Source: Qipengyuania gaetbuli (GTDB taxonomy: Bacteria; Pseudomonadota; Alphaproteobacteria; Sphingomonadales; Sphingomonadaceae). From it: a DNA stretch of 64,000 nt. The notes under the pieces are model-generated. The model was given only the letters and a program-made list of their open reading frames with translations. It did not search any database and had not been told where the DNA came from. The DNA is taken from NCBI RefSeq assembly GCF_020171365.1, contig NZ_JAIUZO010000002.1, forward strand, positions 124,001 to 188,000, read 5' to 3'. Positions 30,669 through 40,751 of the stretch are shown here, piece after piece. The position numbers and the translations under genes are program-made. Each line of letters starts with the position of its first letter. Within the stretch, counting starts at the first letter, position 1.

Positions 30669-31283
30669 TCAGCGCAGTCCGCGAATTCCGTCGAAATTCA
30701 CGTGGCTGACACGGCCCCGCTCGATGTAGCAGGTGAACTTGCCGCGATCCTCGCCGCGATAGCCGCGACGGTCGTAACGTCCATAGCGGTCGTCACGGTC
30801 ATAGCGGTCATAGCGGTCATAGCGGCCGTAGTTGCCGTAGCGGCCCCGTTCGCCATCGACCACGATGCGGCCCTTGACCCTCCAGCCGTAACGGGTGTCA
30901 TCCACGTCGCGGATGTCGGTTACCTGGGCATAGCGGTAGCCGGAACGGCGCGCGTCCCTGGTCGCGGCATTGACGCAGCGTTCGACAGCGGCGCGCGGGT
31001 TACCACGGCTGCGATAGGCATCGCGGCGATAGTCGTAACCGTCGCGATAGTAACGGCCATCGCGGTAGTAACGACCGTCGCGGTAATAGTCGCGGTCCTT
31101 GCTGGCTGCGCTGGCGACGGCGGCGATACCGCCGATGATCACGGCGCCGGCAATCACGTCGCCGACGGAAATGCCGTCGTCGCGGTCGCGGGCCTGCGCC
31201 GGGGTGGCACCTGCAAGCGCCATTGCACCAACGGCTGCGGTTGCGATCCCACCCTTCGCAAATGTCTTTGTCTTGTTGCTCAT
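30669..31283 (-). CDS. Exported Tyr-Arg-Asp repeat protein
   Basis: 204 aa with a signal peptide ending ATPAQA before RDRDD. GDVIAGAVIIGGIAAVASAA is followed by a run of YYRDGR repeats (about 67-90) and later a RYDRYDRYD tract (about 155-180). VERCVNAATRDAR and FTCYIERG carry the two Cys shared with its paralogue downstream. The repeats are low-complexity and alternate Arg with Asp and Tyr, so the protein may be sticky or phase-separating. Nothing enzymatic is visible. It has its own terminator, so the paralogues are transcribed separately. Confidence 0.75.
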   Translation of the reverse strand: MSNKTKTFAKGGIATAAVGAMALAGATPAQARDRDDGISVGDVIAGAVIIGGIAAVASAASKDRDYYRDGRYYRDGRYYRDGYDYRRDAYRSRGNPRAAVERCVNAATRDARRSGYRYAQVTDIRDVDDTRYGWRVKGRIVVDGERGRYGNYGRYDRYDRYDRDDRYGRYDRRGYRGEDRGKFTCYIERGRVSHVNFDGIRGLR

Positions 31284-31413
31284 GTGAGGTGCTCCTCATC
31301 TCTACCGGGGCGGGATTGCCTCGGTCGATTGAGGTTCTATGCGAGTCGCACTGAGGTGACGCTGAATCGCCCAAGCAGCCTATGTTCAGAAAACTAACGC
31401 TTTTGCTGAACGT

Positions 31414-32790
31414 CTATTTCCCAAGCGATTCAAGCACATCGCGCGTGAACGCGGCGATATCGAAGCGATAACCTGTCGGATCTTCGCCCCTGCGCACAAT
31501 CACGACGTTCATGCTGGGGACAATCACGACGTACTGGCCGCGATTGCCGAAGGCGGCGAAAGTATCGGCAGGCACACCCTCGGACTTGTTGAGCAGCCAG
31601 AACCCCGCGCCATAGCCGAACGGGCCGTCCGGCTGCGGGCCGCTGGGTGAGGAGACATACTGCACCCAGCCTTCGGGCAGGATACGCGTTCCGTCGCTCG
31701 CAACGCCGTCATTGAGGTAAAGCTCGCCCAGTTTCGCCAGATCGTTCGCGCTCGTCCAGACCTGGCTGGAAAGCACATAATTTCCTCGCCAGTCATATTC
31801 GGGGATGGTGTCCCGCATGCCGAACGATGCCAGGACTTCTCGCGGCGGATGGGCGGCAAAGCTGTCCTTGATAGCGGCGATGGCCGCCAGTGTGTCGTTG
31901 TTCGCATATCGATAGACCGTCCCGGGAGTGTGGATCAGCGGCCAGTTCTGCGCGCGCTCGTCAACCGTCGTACCGCCCCAATAGAGCGGATCGGTGCGGT
32001 TGCCCGGAGTATCGGAATAGCGACCCGTGGCCATCCGCAGGGCATGGTCGATCGTGATTTCACGACGAGGATCGAGATTGCTTTCTCCGCCCAGGCGCGC
32101 CGAATCCCCAACCGCCGTCTCTCCACGTTCCACCGCTGCACCCACGATGGTGGCGGCAATGCTCTTGGCCACGGACCAGGTGCGTTGCGGGGTGAAAAGC
32201 GTGAATTCGGGATGCGTGGCCCAATCGACAGGCTTGCCAGCCCGCGTGACGAGAACGGCCGTCGTACGTGTTCCTGCCCCATAGAGCCCCTCGAACGAGG
32301 CCGCCAACACTGCATTCGATGGGCCTTCGGGTGCCGGCGGCACTGCGAAGCTCATCGGGCTCGCAGGTTCCTCGCCAAGCCTCGTATAAGTGCCACCGGG
32401 CGGCTTCATGCCTATCGGCATCACGGAGCAACCTGACCCCGGAAAATGCTTCGCCGAGCGTGGAGGCATATCCTCGGCCCAGGTGACTTCCACACGGTTG
32501 ATCTTGCCCAACCCGTCGTCGCCGTCCCGGATGATCGTAAAGGGCAAATCCTGGACGATCTCGTCAAGCGGAGCCTGAATGCCGGTGAGCTCCCACGCAT
32601 GAACGCTTTCGGGTGTGCGCGTGGAACCGGTCCATTCGGCATTGGCGATCGCGCTGCACAGGAACAGCGCCTTGTATCCGGCCGCAAGCGCGCGGTCGTA
32701 GCGGGCGTCGATTTCCTCCTGCGTGGTCGACTGGGCGGCAAGCGGGGTGGCGGCGAGCAGCGCGGCGGCGGCAAGGGCGTTTCTGATCAT
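31414..32790 (-). CDS. Exported serine hydrolase (beta-lactamase/class C-like)
   Basis: 458 aa from the ATG at 32790, with signal peptide MIRNALAAAALLAATPLAAQ. SxxK is S206-V-A-K209 in TWSVAKSIAATIVG, and YxN is Y295-A-N297. These are the nucleophile and general base of penicillin-binding-protein-like and class C-type hydrolases (family S12). There is an unusual ~150-residue N-terminal part before the catalytic domain. Real beta-lactamase activity is not implied; esterase or peptidase roles are common in this group. Confidence 0.85.
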   Translation of the reverse strand: MIRNALAAAALLAATPLAAQSTTQEEIDARYDRALAAGYKALFLCSAIANAEWTGSTRTPESVHAWELTGIQAPLDEIVQDLPFTIIRDGDDGLGKINRVEVTWAEDMPPRSAKHFPGSGCSVMPIGMKPPGGTYTRLGEEPASPMSFAVPPAPEGPSNAVLAASFEGLYGAGTRTTAVLVTRAGKPVDWATHPEFTLFTPQRTWSVAKSIAATIVGAAVERGETAVGDSARLGGESNLDPRREITIDHALRMATGRYSDTPGNRTDPLYWGGTTVDERAQNWPLIHTPGTVYRYANNDTLAAIAAIKDSFAAHPPREVLASFGMRDTIPEYDWRGNYVLSSQVWTSANDLAKLGELYLNDGVASDGTRILPEGWVQYVSSPSGPQPDGPFGYGAGFWLLNKSEGVPADTFAAFGNRGQYVVIVPSMNVVIVRRGEDPTGYRFDIAAFTRDVLESLGK

Positions 32791-32822
32791 GCGCGCCTTG
32801 TGACACGCCTTTCGCAAGAGGC

Positions 32823-32857
32823 AAAACAAAAGGGCCGGAGAGTTTCCTCTCCGGCCC
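32823..32857 (-). terminator. Terminator of the alpha operon (after rplQ)
   Basis: Perfect 11-bp stem GGGCCGGAGAG/CTCTCCGGCCC with a 4-base loop. On the minus strand a TTTTGTTTT tract follows. It lies 24 bases after the rplQ stop and ends the long ribosomal transcript before the convergently placed serine hydrolase promoter. Confidence 0.9.
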
Positions 32858-32880
32858 CGCTTGTCTGGTTGTGGCGAAGC

Positions 32881-33300
32881 TTACGCTTCTTCCAGTTCCT
32901 CGTCGTTCATGACGGGGCCGCTGTCCTGGCCCTTGGCGTCGACGTCGCGGTCGACCAGCTCGATCACGGCCATCTGGGCTGCGTCGCTGCCGCGGTAGCC
33001 GGCCTTGATGATGCGGGTGTAACCCCCTTCACGATCGGCATAACGCTCGGCGAGGACGTCAAAGAGCTTCTTGAGCTGCGTTTCGTCCTGCAGGCGGCTC
33101 TGTGCGAGACGACGGTTCGAAAGACCGCCACGCTTTGCCAGCGTGATCAGCTTTTCGATGTAGGGACGCATTTCCTTCGCCTTGGGAGCGGTGGTCATGA
33201 TCTGCTCGTGCTTGATGAGCGAGGCAGCCATGTTGCGGAACATCGCATTGCGGTGGCCGGTCTTGCGCTGCAGCTTACGGCCGGAAATCTTGTGACGCAT
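32881..33300 (-). CDS. rplQ: 50S ribosomal protein L17
   Basis: 139 aa, starting [20 protein letters not shown], the usual L17 start, with [19 protein letters not shown] helix and [12 protein letters not shown]. The last ~20 residues ([23 protein letters not shown]) are an acidic tail. L17 lies at the exit-tunnel side of the large subunit. It is the last gene of the alpha operon, downstream of rpoA by 96 bases, with a terminator right behind. Confidence 0.97.
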   Translation of the reverse strand: MRHKISGRKLQRKTGHRNAMFRNMAASLIKHEQIMTTAPKAKEMRPYIEKLITLAKRGGLSNRRLAQSRLQDETQLKKLFDVLAERYADREGGYTRIIKAGYRGSDAAQMAVIELVDRDVDAKGQDSGPVMNDEELEEA

Positions 33301-33396
33301 TGTACTTCCTTCTTCGTTCGAAAAGGGCCCGTTCGAGGTAGCCCAGTGCTGGCGGCGCTTTCCCGGATGTGGGAGGTGCGCCGCCGGTACCTGTGA

Positions 33397-34452
33397 TTAG
33401 CCGAGAAGTTCCTGTTCGAGCTTCTTGGCCATTTCTTCGATGTTCTCCGGCGGCCAGCCAGGGATGTCCATGCCGAGGCGCAGGCCCATCGAGGAAAGGA
33501 CTTCCTTGATCTCGTTGAGCGACTTGCGGCCGAAGTTCGGCGTACGGAGCATCTCGGCCTCGGTCTTCTGGACCAGGTCGCCGATGTAGATGATGTTGTC
33601 GTTCTTGAGGCAGTTCGCCGAGCGGACCGACAGTTCCAGCTCGTCGACCTTCTTGAGGAGGTAACGGTTGAGCTGGTTGGTGTCGCTTTCCTGCGGCTCT
33701 GCTGCCTGGCCGATCATGGCCGAGCTCGGCTGCGGGATGCCGTCTTCGAAGTGGACGAACAGGGTCAGCTGGTCCTGGAGGATGCGCGCGGCATAGGCCA
33801 CGGCGTCTTCCGGGGTCACGGTGCCGTCGGTTTCGACGGTCAGCGAGAGCTTGTCGTAGTCCAGTTCCTGGCCGACGCGGGCGTTCTCGACCTTGTAGCT
33901 CACCTGGCGAACCGGCGAGTACAGGCTGTCGACGGGGATGAGGCCGATCGGCGCATCAGCCGGACGGTTCATCACTGCCGGGCGGTAGCCCTTGCCGGTG
34001 TCGGCGGTCAGTTCCATGTTCAGCGTGGCGCCTTCGTCGAGATGACAGATCACGAGATCCTTGTTCATCACCTCGATGTCGCCGGTCACGGCGATGTCGC
34101 CGGCCTTCACCTCACCCGGACCGGTGGCCGAGAGCTGCAGGCGCTTGGTGCCTTCGCCTTCCATCTTGAGCGCGATCTGCTTCACGTTCAGGACGATGTC
34201 GGTAACGTCCTCGCGCACGCCGGCGAGCGAGGAGAATTCATGCAGCACGTTCTCGATCTTGATCGAGGTGATGGCTGCACCCTGCAGCGAGGACAGCAGA
34301 ACGCGACGCAGCGCGTTGCCGAGCGTCAGGCCGAAGCCGCGCTCGAGCGGTTCGGCCACGAAGGTCGCCTTGCGCGCCTTGTCGCCACCGTCCTTGATGT
34401 CGAGGGTGTTGGGTTTCTTGAGTTCCTGCCAGTTCTTGATGTTGACGGACAT
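33397..34452 (-). CDS. rpoA: RNA polymerase alpha subunit
   Basis: 351 aa. The N-terminal dimerisation domain contains [22 protein letters not shown], and the C-terminal domain has [37 protein letters not shown], which binds UP elements and activators. Length is normal for alphaproteobacteria. It sits in the standard rpsM-rpsK-rpoA-rplQ order. Confidence 0.98.
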   Translation of the reverse strand: MSVNIKNWQELKKPNTLDIKDGGDKARKATFVAEPLERGFGLTLGNALRRVLLSSLQGAAITSIKIENVLHEFSSLAGVREDVTDIVLNVKQIALKMEGEGTKRLQLSATGPGEVKAGDIAVTGDIEVMNKDLVICHLDEGATLNMELTADTGKGYRPAVMNRPADAPIGLIPVDSLYSPVRQVSYKVENARVGQELDYDKLSLTVETDGTVTPEDAVAYAARILQDQLTLFVHFEDGIPQPSSAMIGQAAEPQESDTNQLNRYLLKKVDELELSVRSANCLKNDNIIYIGDLVQKTEAEMLRTPNFGRKSLNEIKEVLSSMGLRLGMDIPGWPPENIEEMAKKLEQELLG

Positions 34453-34556
34453 GGATTTCCCCTGGTGTGGATGCGGGCAGGACCGGAGCTCTTTACCGAG
34501 CGTCCGGTCCGTGAAGGTGTCGGCGGCCCGCTAACGAGCCGCCAGGCAGGTACGGA

Positions 34557-34946
34557 TCAGACGCGGCGACGCTTGGAAGGACGGACCCCGTTGTGCGGGA
34601 TCGGCGTCACGTCGCGGATCGAAGTGATCGTGAAGCCGACTGCGGCGAGACCGCGCAGTGCGCTTTCACGGCCCGAGCCCGGGCCCTTCACTTCGACCTC
34701 GAGGGTGCGCACGCCGTGTTCCGCAGCCTTGCGGCCTGCGTCGTCGGCAGCGACCTGCGCGGCATAGGGAGTCGACTTGCGGCTGCCCTTGAAGCCCATC
34801 ATGCCTGCGCTGGACCAGCTGATAGCATTGCCCTGCGCGTCGGTGATGGTGATCATGGTGTTGTTGAAGCTGGCGTTGATGTGCGCGACGCCCGAAGAGA
34901 TGTTCTTCTTGTCGCGGCGCCGAATACGGCCGGGTTCGCGTGCCAT
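34557..34946 (-). CDS. rpsK: 30S ribosomal protein S11
   Basis: 129 aa. [40 protein letters not shown] and the C-terminal [20 protein letters not shown] are diagnostic. S11 lies in the platform of the small subunit near the mRNA exit channel. It follows rpsM by 53 bases. Confidence 0.98.
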   Translation of the reverse strand: MAREPGRIRRRDKKNISSGVAHINASFNNTMITITDAQGNAISWSSAGMMGFKGSRKSTPYAAQVAADDAGRKAAEHGVRTLEVEVKGPGSGRESALRGLAAVGFTITSIRDVTPIPHNGVRPSKRRRV

Positions 34947-34999
34947 GGTGTATCTTCCTCTATATTCTCAAGAAGGGAAAAGCTCTGGGAGACCCAGGC

Positions 35000-35368
35000 T
35001 TACTTCTTCTTGCCGGCGATCGGCTTGGCCTTACCCTTGCGGGTGCGGGCGTTGGTGTGGGTGCGCTGGCCACGAACGGGCAGACCGGCACGGTGACGAA
35101 GGCCGCGGTAGGACTTGAGGTCCATGAGACGCTTGATGTTCATCGCGGTGTTGCGACGAAGGTCGCCTTCGACGGTGTAATCTTCATCGATCGTTTCGCG
35201 GATGCGCAGGACTTCCTCGTCGGACAGGTCCTGGATACGGCGAGCGTGATCGATGCCGAGCTTGTCGGCGATCTCGACGGCCGTGGTGCGACCGATACCG
35301 TGAATATAGGTGAGCGCGATGATAACGCGCTTGTTGGTGGGGATGTTTACCCCGGCAATACGAGCCAC
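35000..35368 (-). CDS. rpsM: 30S ribosomal protein S13
   Basis: 122 aa starting [20 protein letters not shown], with [20 protein letters not shown] near the C-terminus. S13 sits in the small-subunit head and contacts the P-site tRNA and the large subunit. About 90 bases upstream lies a terminator for the SRPBCC gene, so rpsM probably has its own promoter in 35369-35455; I cannot place its hexamers with confidence. Confidence 0.98.
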   Translation of the reverse strand: MARIAGVNIPTNKRVIIALTYIHGIGRTTAVEIADKLGIDHARRIQDLSDEEVLRIRETIDEDYTVEGDLRRNTAMNIKRLMDLKSYRGLRHRAGLPVRGQRTHTNARTRKGKAKPIAGKKK

Positions 35369-35455
35369 TTAAATCTCCATGCTCCACAGGGTCCTTTGAA
35401 GCGGGACCCTATCTCAACGCCTTGTTTTCATTGACACACCCGGTGGCAGGTAACG

Positions 35456-35499
35456 CAAAAAGCCCGGATGGCGTGCATAGCGCTACCGCCTGCCGGACT
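35456..35499 (-). terminator. Probable terminator between the SRPBCC gene and rpsM
   Basis: On the minus strand AGTCCGG pairs with CCGGGCT across a ~25-base loop and is followed by TTTTT. The loop is large, so strength is uncertain. The surrounding 35369-35664 stretch holds no gene. Confidence 0.5.
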
Positions 35500-35664
35500 C
35501 ACCGAAAGTGTCGAATGAAAGGCGCGCTTAGGCGGATTCGGCCGTAAGGTCAACCGCTCGCGCGCACAAACGACGAGGCAGCCCATATGGGCAGCCGTCC
35601 GTCTATTACAACACCATCATACGCCCGGCCGGGAGAAAGGTCAAAGCCAGGGCTGTGCACAGCC

Positions 35665-36330
35665 CTAGTCGTCGGTGACAGGTGTCTTTTCCGCAGGTTC
35701 TTCAGGCGTCTCAAACGCCTTCTCGAAGTCGCCCGGCCCTTCCTCGTCAACCTTCGCCTCGTCAGGTGCCTGCTCGGTATCCCCATTGAGCGCGCCGAGG
35801 TGATCGCGCAGGCCCATAAGCTGCTGGGACATGACGCCGTCGACCGCCTTGGAGATCTGGGCGATGGGAATACCCATGGGGCCGCCCACATTGTATTCCC
35901 AGTCGATCCGCGTGCCGCCGTCGATTTCGTGGAGCGTGATCGTGAGGACGCCGGTTGCCGGCACGGCCTGCAGCGGACCAAGCCCGCCCCGCAGGCGCAA
36001 TGCCTTGTCGGGCACAGCCTGCACCACGATCGCGTGCTGGGAACTCCCGTCGAGGGGGATGTCGCCCTCGCCCGGGATCTTCTCGCAGAAACAGCCGCCC
36101 GCACTGGGCACCAATGTCATGTTGGCAGCATCGCCCGACCAGGTGTGGCTGTCGTTCCACCAGGCCCCGGGCTTGATGAGAGCGAGCCAAGCCTCGCGCG
36201 GGGTTGCGGACACGCTGGCCGATGCCTTGGTCACGAAGCCGTCGTCACTGGTGGCAACGACCTTCGCCGCAGCAGGCGTCGCCATCATGGCAAGGCCCAG
36301 AGCGGCGGCGAAGTAGCGGAATTGCGGCAT
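35665..36330 (-). CDS. Exported SRPBCC-fold protein inserted in the ribosomal cluster
   Basis: 221 aa with signal peptide MPQFRYFAAALGLAMMATPAAA. The body matches the START/SRPBCC plan: early strand with ASASVSATPREAWLALIKPGAWWNDSHTW, GCFCEKIPGEG, a central strand TLHEIDGGTRIDWEYNVGG and a C-terminal helix ISKAVDGVMSQQLMGLRDHLG. The tail is acidic. It should bind a hydrophobic ligand in the periplasm, but none can be named. It separates adk from rpsM, positions that are normally adjacent or joined by infA/rpmJ in many bacteria. Confidence 0.75.
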   Translation of the reverse strand: MPQFRYFAAALGLAMMATPAAAKVVATSDDGFVTKASASVSATPREAWLALIKPGAWWNDSHTWSGDAANMTLVPSAGGCFCEKIPGEGDIPLDGSSQHAIVVQAVPDKALRLRGGLGPLQAVPATGVLTITLHEIDGGTRIDWEYNVGGPMGIPIAQISKAVDGVMSQQLMGLRDHLGALNGDTEQAPDEAKVDEEGPGDFEKAFETPEEPAEKTPVTDD

Positions 36331-36395
36331 GTCTCACTCCCGGGAATATCTCGGGAGCGAGTCCTATGACCGCCTTGGGCGTTTGGAAAGGCCGG

Positions 36396-37040
36396 TCAGC
36401 CCAGAATGGCGTCGATAGCGTGGGTCACGTCACCGATGGCGGCCATGCCGTCCACCCGGGTGACGATGCCGCGCGCTTCGTAGCCCGGCAGGATCGGAGC
36501 GGTTTCGCTACGATAGACCTGCATTCGGTGACGCACGGTCTCCTCGTTGTCGTCGGGGCGACGCTTGAACTCGGTCGAGCCGCACTTGTCGCACACGCCG
36601 TCTACTTCGGGCTGCTTGAAGGTGTCGTGATACCCCTCGCCGCAGTTGGCGCAGGTGAAACGGCCCGTAATGCGGGCGACCAGGGCATCCTCGTCCACGT
36701 CCAGTTCGATGACATGGTCGAGGCTGCGGCCGTGCTTTGCCAGCAGGCCGTCGAGGATTTCCGCCTGCTTTTCGGTCCGCGGATAACCGTCGAAGATGGC
36801 GCCCGTGTCCGACCCCATGGCGGTCAGTTCCGCATCGATCAGTTCCGAGACGATCTCGTCGGACACGAGTTCACCCGCATCCATGATCGCCTTGGCCTTG
36901 ATGCCCACCGGCGTGCCCGCCTTGACCGCGGCGCGCAGCATGTCGCCCGTCGAAAGCTGGCGCATGCCGTGGTGTTCCATCAGGCGGTGAGCCTGCGTTC
37001 CCTTGCCTGCCCCCGGAGGGCCGAGAAGAATGATATCCAT
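36396..37040 (-). CDS. adk: Adenylate kinase (zinc-binding LID type)
   Basis: 214 aa. P-loop GPPGAGKGTQ at 7-16. The LID has CANCGEGYHD and CDKC, a four-Cys zinc site. It converts ATP and AMP to two ADP. It lies 33 bases after secY, its usual neighbour. Confidence 0.97.
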   Translation of the reverse strand: MDIILLGPPGAGKGTQAHRLMEHHGMRQLSTGDMLRAAVKAGTPVGIKAKAIMDAGELVSDEIVSELIDAELTAMGSDTGAIFDGYPRTEKQAEILDGLLAKHGRSLDHVIELDVDEDALVARITGRFTCANCGEGYHDTFKQPEVDGVCDKCGSTEFKRRPDDNEETVRHRMQVYRSETAPILPGYEARGIVTRVDGMAAIGDVTHAIDAILG

Positions 37041-37073
37041 CGCGTGAAGTCCCTTGTCGCGCGCCTTGATGCC

Positions 37074-38438
37074 TTAACGCAGGCGTCCCTTCAACTTGGC
37101 CTTTTTGATGAGATCGCCATACTGGTGCGCCAGCAGGTGCGACTGGATCTGGCTGATCGTGTCGACCGTGACGTTCACGACGATCAGCAGGCTGGTACCG
37201 CCAAGGAAGAGCGGGATGCCGGTCTGCGCGATCATGTATTCGGGGACCACGCAGACAAAAGTCAGGTAGATCGCACCGATCACGGTGATGCGGGTCAGGA
37301 CATAGTCGAGGTATTCCTCGGTCCGCTTGCCCGGACGGATGCCCGGGATGAAGCCGCCGTTCTTCTTCAGGTTCTCCGCCGTCTCTTCCGGATTGAAGAC
37401 CACTGCGGTGTAGAAGAAGCAGAAGAACACGATGCCGAGGCCATAGAGCGTCATGTAGAGCGGCTGGCCGTGCTGCAGGTACTGCAAGATCGTCTGGACC
37501 GAACCGCCGAAGCCGCTTTCCGTGTCGAGCGAATTGCCCGCGAACTGCGTGATCGTCAGCGGCAACAGGAGCAGCGAGCTGGCGAAGATCGGCGGGATGA
37601 CGCCGGCCGTGTTGAGCTTGAGCGGCAGGTGCGAGCGGTCCGCCTGCATCATGCCGCGCTGCGTCGCGCGCTTGGGATACTGGATCAGCAGGCGGCGCTG
37701 GGCGCGCTCGAAGAAGCTGATCAGCAGGATCAGGCCGACGACCATGAAAATGAAGCCGAGCAGGATGCCGGTCGAGATCGAGCCTTCGCTGTAGCCCGAG
37801 GTCATGTTGGTGACGAAGGTCGGGAACTGGGCGACGATGCCGGCCATGATGATCAGCGACACGCCGTTGCCGATACCGCGGCTGGTGATCTGTTCGCCCA
37901 GCCACAGCAGGAACATGGTCCCGCCGACGAGGCTGATGACGGCGCCCACGCGGAACATGTAGCCCGGGTCGACGACTGCAGCGATGCCATTGGCAGCACC
38001 GAAGCTTTCAAGGCCGGCTGCAAGGAACCAGCCCTGCACCGTGCACAGCAGCACCGTACCGTAGCGCGTGTACTGGTTCAGCTTCTGGCGACCGACCGTG
38101 CCTTCCTTCTTCAAGGCGGCAAGCGCCGGATGCAGGGCCGAGGCCATCTGCACGACGATCGAGGCGGTGATGTAGGGCATCACGCCGAGCGCGATGAGGC
38201 TCATGCGCTCCAGGCTGCCGCCAGTGAACATGTTGAACATGTCGATGATGCCACCCTGGGTGACATCGGCAAGCTGGGTGAGTGCGCGGGCATTGATGCC
38301 CGGCAGCGGCACGAAGCTGAGGAAACGGAAAACGATCAGCGCGCCGATCGTGAACCAGATGCGCTGCTTGAGCTCGGTTGCCTTGGAGAAATTGGCGAGA
38401 CTGATATTGCTCGCGAAACTGTCGGCGCGTGATGCCAT
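37074..38438 (-). CDS. secY: Protein translocase subunit SecY
   Basis: 454 aa with ten membrane segments. LPGINARALTQLA near residue 50, GIGNGVSLIIMAGI and the cytoplasmic loop with GIRPGKRTEEYLDYVLTRIT are typical. It is the core of the SecYEG channel. It follows rplO in the spc operon. Confidence 0.97.
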   Translation of the reverse strand: MASRADSFASNISLANFSKATELKQRIWFTIGALIVFRFLSFVPLPGINARALTQLADVTQGGIIDMFNMFTGGSLERMSLIALGVMPYITASIVVQMASALHPALAALKKEGTVGRQKLNQYTRYGTVLLCTVQGWFLAAGLESFGAANGIAAVVDPGYMFRVGAVISLVGGTMFLLWLGEQITSRGIGNGVSLIIMAGIVAQFPTFVTNMTSGYSEGSISTGILLGFIFMVVGLILLISFFERAQRRLLIQYPKRATQRGMMQADRSHLPLKLNTAGVIPPIFASSLLLLPLTITQFAGNSLDTESGFGGSVQTILQYLQHGQPLYMTLYGLGIVFFCFFYTAVVFNPEETAENLKKNGGFIPGIRPGKRTEEYLDYVLTRITVIGAIYLTFVCVVPEYMIAQTGIPLFLGGTSLLIVVNVTVDTISQIQSHLLAHQYGDLIKKAKLKGRLR

Positions 38439-38543
38439 TGGTCGTCTTCGATCCTAGCTTGGCGCCGGCCCGTCCCGGCGCTGACCGGACAGATAGGGAG
38501 CGGAGGGACGATTGTCGAACCCCCGCTCCCCTATTTCCATCGA

Positions 38544-39068
38544 TTACTTTGCCTTGGCAGCCTTGTTGGCGGCTGCGCGTTCGGCCTTCTTCTCGTGCTC
38601 GGGCTTGCCCTTGTCGAGGATTTCAACCGAACCACCGGCCTTTTCGACCGCTGCAACAGCACCCTTCGAGGCGCCGGCGACGACGAACTTGACCTTGGTC
38701 TTCAGTTCGCCCTTGCCGAGCAGGCGGACGCCGTCCTTGCCGCCGCGTGCGAGGCCTGCGGCCTTCAGCGCTGCGTGGTCGATGTCCTTCTTGGCGTCGA
38801 GCTTCTTGGCGTCGATGAACTTCTGGACCATACCCAGGTTCACTTCGGCGAAGTCCTTGCCGAACGGATTGTTGAAGCCGCGCTTCGGCAGGCGCATGTG
38901 AAGCGGCATCTGGCCGCCTTCGAAGCCCTTGATGGCGACGCCCGAACGGCTCTTCTGGCCCTTCTGGCCACGACCACCGGTCTTGCCCTTGCCCGAACCG
39001 ATACCACGGCCGACACGGATGCGGTTCTTGCGCGCACCCTCGTTGTCACGAATTTCGTTGAGTTTCAT
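38544..39068 (-). CDS. rplO: 50S ribosomal protein L15
   Basis: 174 aa from the ATG at 39068, starting [20 protein letters not shown], with [12 protein letters not shown]. The C-terminus is Lys/Ala-rich and longer than E. coli L15 (144 aa). The longer open frame upstream is shadow sequence. It lies after the inserted plus-strand glycosyltransferase instead of directly after rpmD. Confidence 0.96.
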   Translation of the reverse strand: MKLNEIRDNEGARKNRIRVGRGIGSGKGKTGGRGQKGQKSRSGVAIKGFEGGQMPLHMRLPKRGFNNPFGKDFAEVNLGMVQKFIDAKKLDAKKDIDHAALKAAGLARGGKDGVRLLGKGELKTKVKFVVAGASKGAVAAVEKAGGSVEILDKGKPEHEKKAERAAANKAAKAK

Positions 39069-39223
39069 GTTCTGCACTCGCTTTCGCTTGGTCCGGCGCG
39101 GATGTGCGCCGGAGATTTCGCACTGATTTAGTGAGGCGCGCGCCCTAGCTTGTATGGCCCACGTTGTCACCCCCCCTTTTCGCGTTTGCGAAACGGCCGG
39201 CGGACGGTAATCCCCGTACCACC

Positions 39224-40483
39224 ATGTCGAACGGTGAAACCAGCCCCTGCATCCCGGTCGGCGTGTTCCATCCAGGCACCCAGCACAGCTGGCAGACCGC
39301 AAAGGCCCTGCAGGACCTCGGCAGGCTGCAATTCTACGCTACGTCGCTTTTTTACCAGCCCAATCGCTGGCCGTACATGCTCGAGCGCCTGCCCGTTCTG
39401 GGCGGTAAACTGGAGCGCGAATTCCGCCGCTTCGCCGCTGAAGGCATCGATCCCGCACTGGTCCGGACCGGCGGATGGCACGAATGGGCGGAGCGGATTT
39501 GCGCCAGGTTGGGCAGGACGGGCCTTGCCCACCTGCTGAACGCGGCGGGCAACAAGGCGTTCGTGCGAGTCATCGGGGATGATATCGCTTCCGACAGGCC
39601 GTTCGCCTTGTGGGGGTATAACCAGTCCTCGCTGGAAAGCTTCGCCTTGGGAAAACGACATGGCAGGACCTGTATCCTCGACCAAACGATTGGCGATCCA
39701 CGGGCGCTCGACCAGGAGATGGCGGCGCTGCAGGAAACATATGGCGATTGGTTCCTCGGAGGACACAACAGGACCGATCCCCGCGAGATCGAACGGGCCG
39801 ATGCCGAATATGCCCTGGCAGACCGGATCCTGGTGGGCTGCGACTATGCGGCCAGCACGATTTCGGCCGAAGCGGCAGATGCAGCGGTAGCCGGCAAACT
39901 CGAGGTTCTGGAATACTGCTACGACCCTGCGTTCGACGCGGTGGAGCCTGTGCCTCATGCCCCCCGCGGCCCGGTGCGTTTCCTGTTTGCCGGCCTCGGC
40001 ATCCCGCGCAAGGGCATCCACCATGTGCTGGAAGCGATCTCCCGCTTTCCCGAAGAAGAGGCAACACTCACCCTGCTGGGCTCGATAGATGTGCCGCCAG
40101 AGACTTTCGCGCCCTTTGCCGGGCGTGTGACACACATCCCCACCCTGCCCCGCTCCGAGGTTCCCGGGGTCATGGCGCGGCATGATGTCCTGCTATTCCC
40201 GACCTATTTCGAAGGAGCGGGCCTTGTCCTCTACGAGGCGCTCGCCGCAGGGATGGCGCTGATCCAGACCGACCGCGCTGCCCGGGCGGTGACACCCGAC
40301 ACGGGCATCATGCTGGAACGCCCCGAAACGGACGCGTTGGCTTCGGCGATGGAGCAGGCGATTTCCGACCGCGATCTTCTCATTCACTGGCGATCAAATG
40401 CACGCGCCAGTGCCCGCGATTACCGCTTCGCGGCGTACCGGGACCGCATCGCGGGCTTGCTGGCACGGATGGAGCTCGGCTGA
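39224..40483 (+). CDS. GT4-type glycosyltransferase inserted between rplO and rpmD
   Basis: 419 aa. The C-terminal half has the GT-B donor fold: [33 protein letters not shown] and the E-x7-E-type [19 protein letters not shown] motif of family 4. It should transfer a sugar from a nucleotide donor. The gene is on the strand opposite to the ribosomal genes and separates rpmD from rplO. An in-frame start 60 bases upstream exists; 39224 was chosen for the GT-like N-terminus. Substrate is unknown. Confidence 0.85.
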   Translation: MSNGETSPCIPVGVFHPGTQHSWQTAKALQDLGRLQFYATSLFYQPNRWPYMLERLPVLGGKLEREFRRFAAEGIDPALVRTGGWHEWAERICARLGRTGLAHLLNAAGNKAFVRVIGDDIASDRPFALWGYNQSSLESFALGKRHGRTCILDQTIGDPRALDQEMAALQETYGDWFLGGHNRTDPREIERADAEYALADRILVGCDYAASTISAEAADAAVAGKLEVLEYCYDPAFDAVEPVPHAPRGPVRFLFAGLGIPRKGIHHVLEAISRFPEEEATLTLLGSIDVPPETFAPFAGRVTHIPTLPRSEVPGVMARHDVLLFPTYFEGAGLVLYEALAAGMALIQTDRAARAVTPDTGIMLERPETDALASAMEQAISDRDLLIHWRSNARASARDYRFAAYRDRIAGLLARMELG

Positions 40484-40494
40484 GCGAGCCAACG

Positions 40495-40532
40495 AAAAAG
40501 GGCCCGCAACCGGTACGGTCGCGGGCCCTTCT
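40495..40532. terminator. Bidirectional terminator between glycosyltransferase and rpmD
   Basis: GGGCCCGC/GCGGGCCC stem (8 bp, 13-base loop) with AAAAA before it and TTCT after it. It can end the plus-strand glycosyltransferase transcript and, on the minus strand, the rpsE-rpmD transcript, which would uncouple rpmD from rplO. Confidence 0.8.
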
Positions 40533-40560
40533 ATCTTGCTGGAGCCGAAGCCCCGGTCGA

Positions 40561-40746
40561 TCAGTCGACGATCGTCACCAGATGCGGGATCTTGGCGACT
40601 GCGCCGCGCACCTCGGGGGTGTCCTGGCGTTCGACGACCTTGTGCATCTTGTTCAGGCCAAGACCGATGAGGATCTTGCGCTGGCCTTCGGGACGGCGGA
40701 TCGGCGAACCGATCTGCTTGATCTTGATGGTTTTCGCTTTGGCCAT
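40561..40746 (-). CDS. rpmD: 50S ribosomal protein L30
   Basis: 61 aa. [19 protein letters not shown] and [20 protein letters not shown] are diagnostic. It is 5 bases after the rpsE stop. A terminator follows, so its usual read-through into rplO looks broken here. Confidence 0.97.
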   Translation of the reverse strand: MAKAKTIKIKQIGSPIRRPEGQRKILIGLGLNKMHKVVERQDTPEVRGAVAKIPHLVTIVD

Positions 40747-40751
40747 CGTTC

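Noticed and set aside
36204..38432. A 742-codon plus-strand frame opposite adk and secY
   Set aside because: Its product is low-complexity His/Asp/Arg/Glu and the true genes on the other strand are unmistakable.
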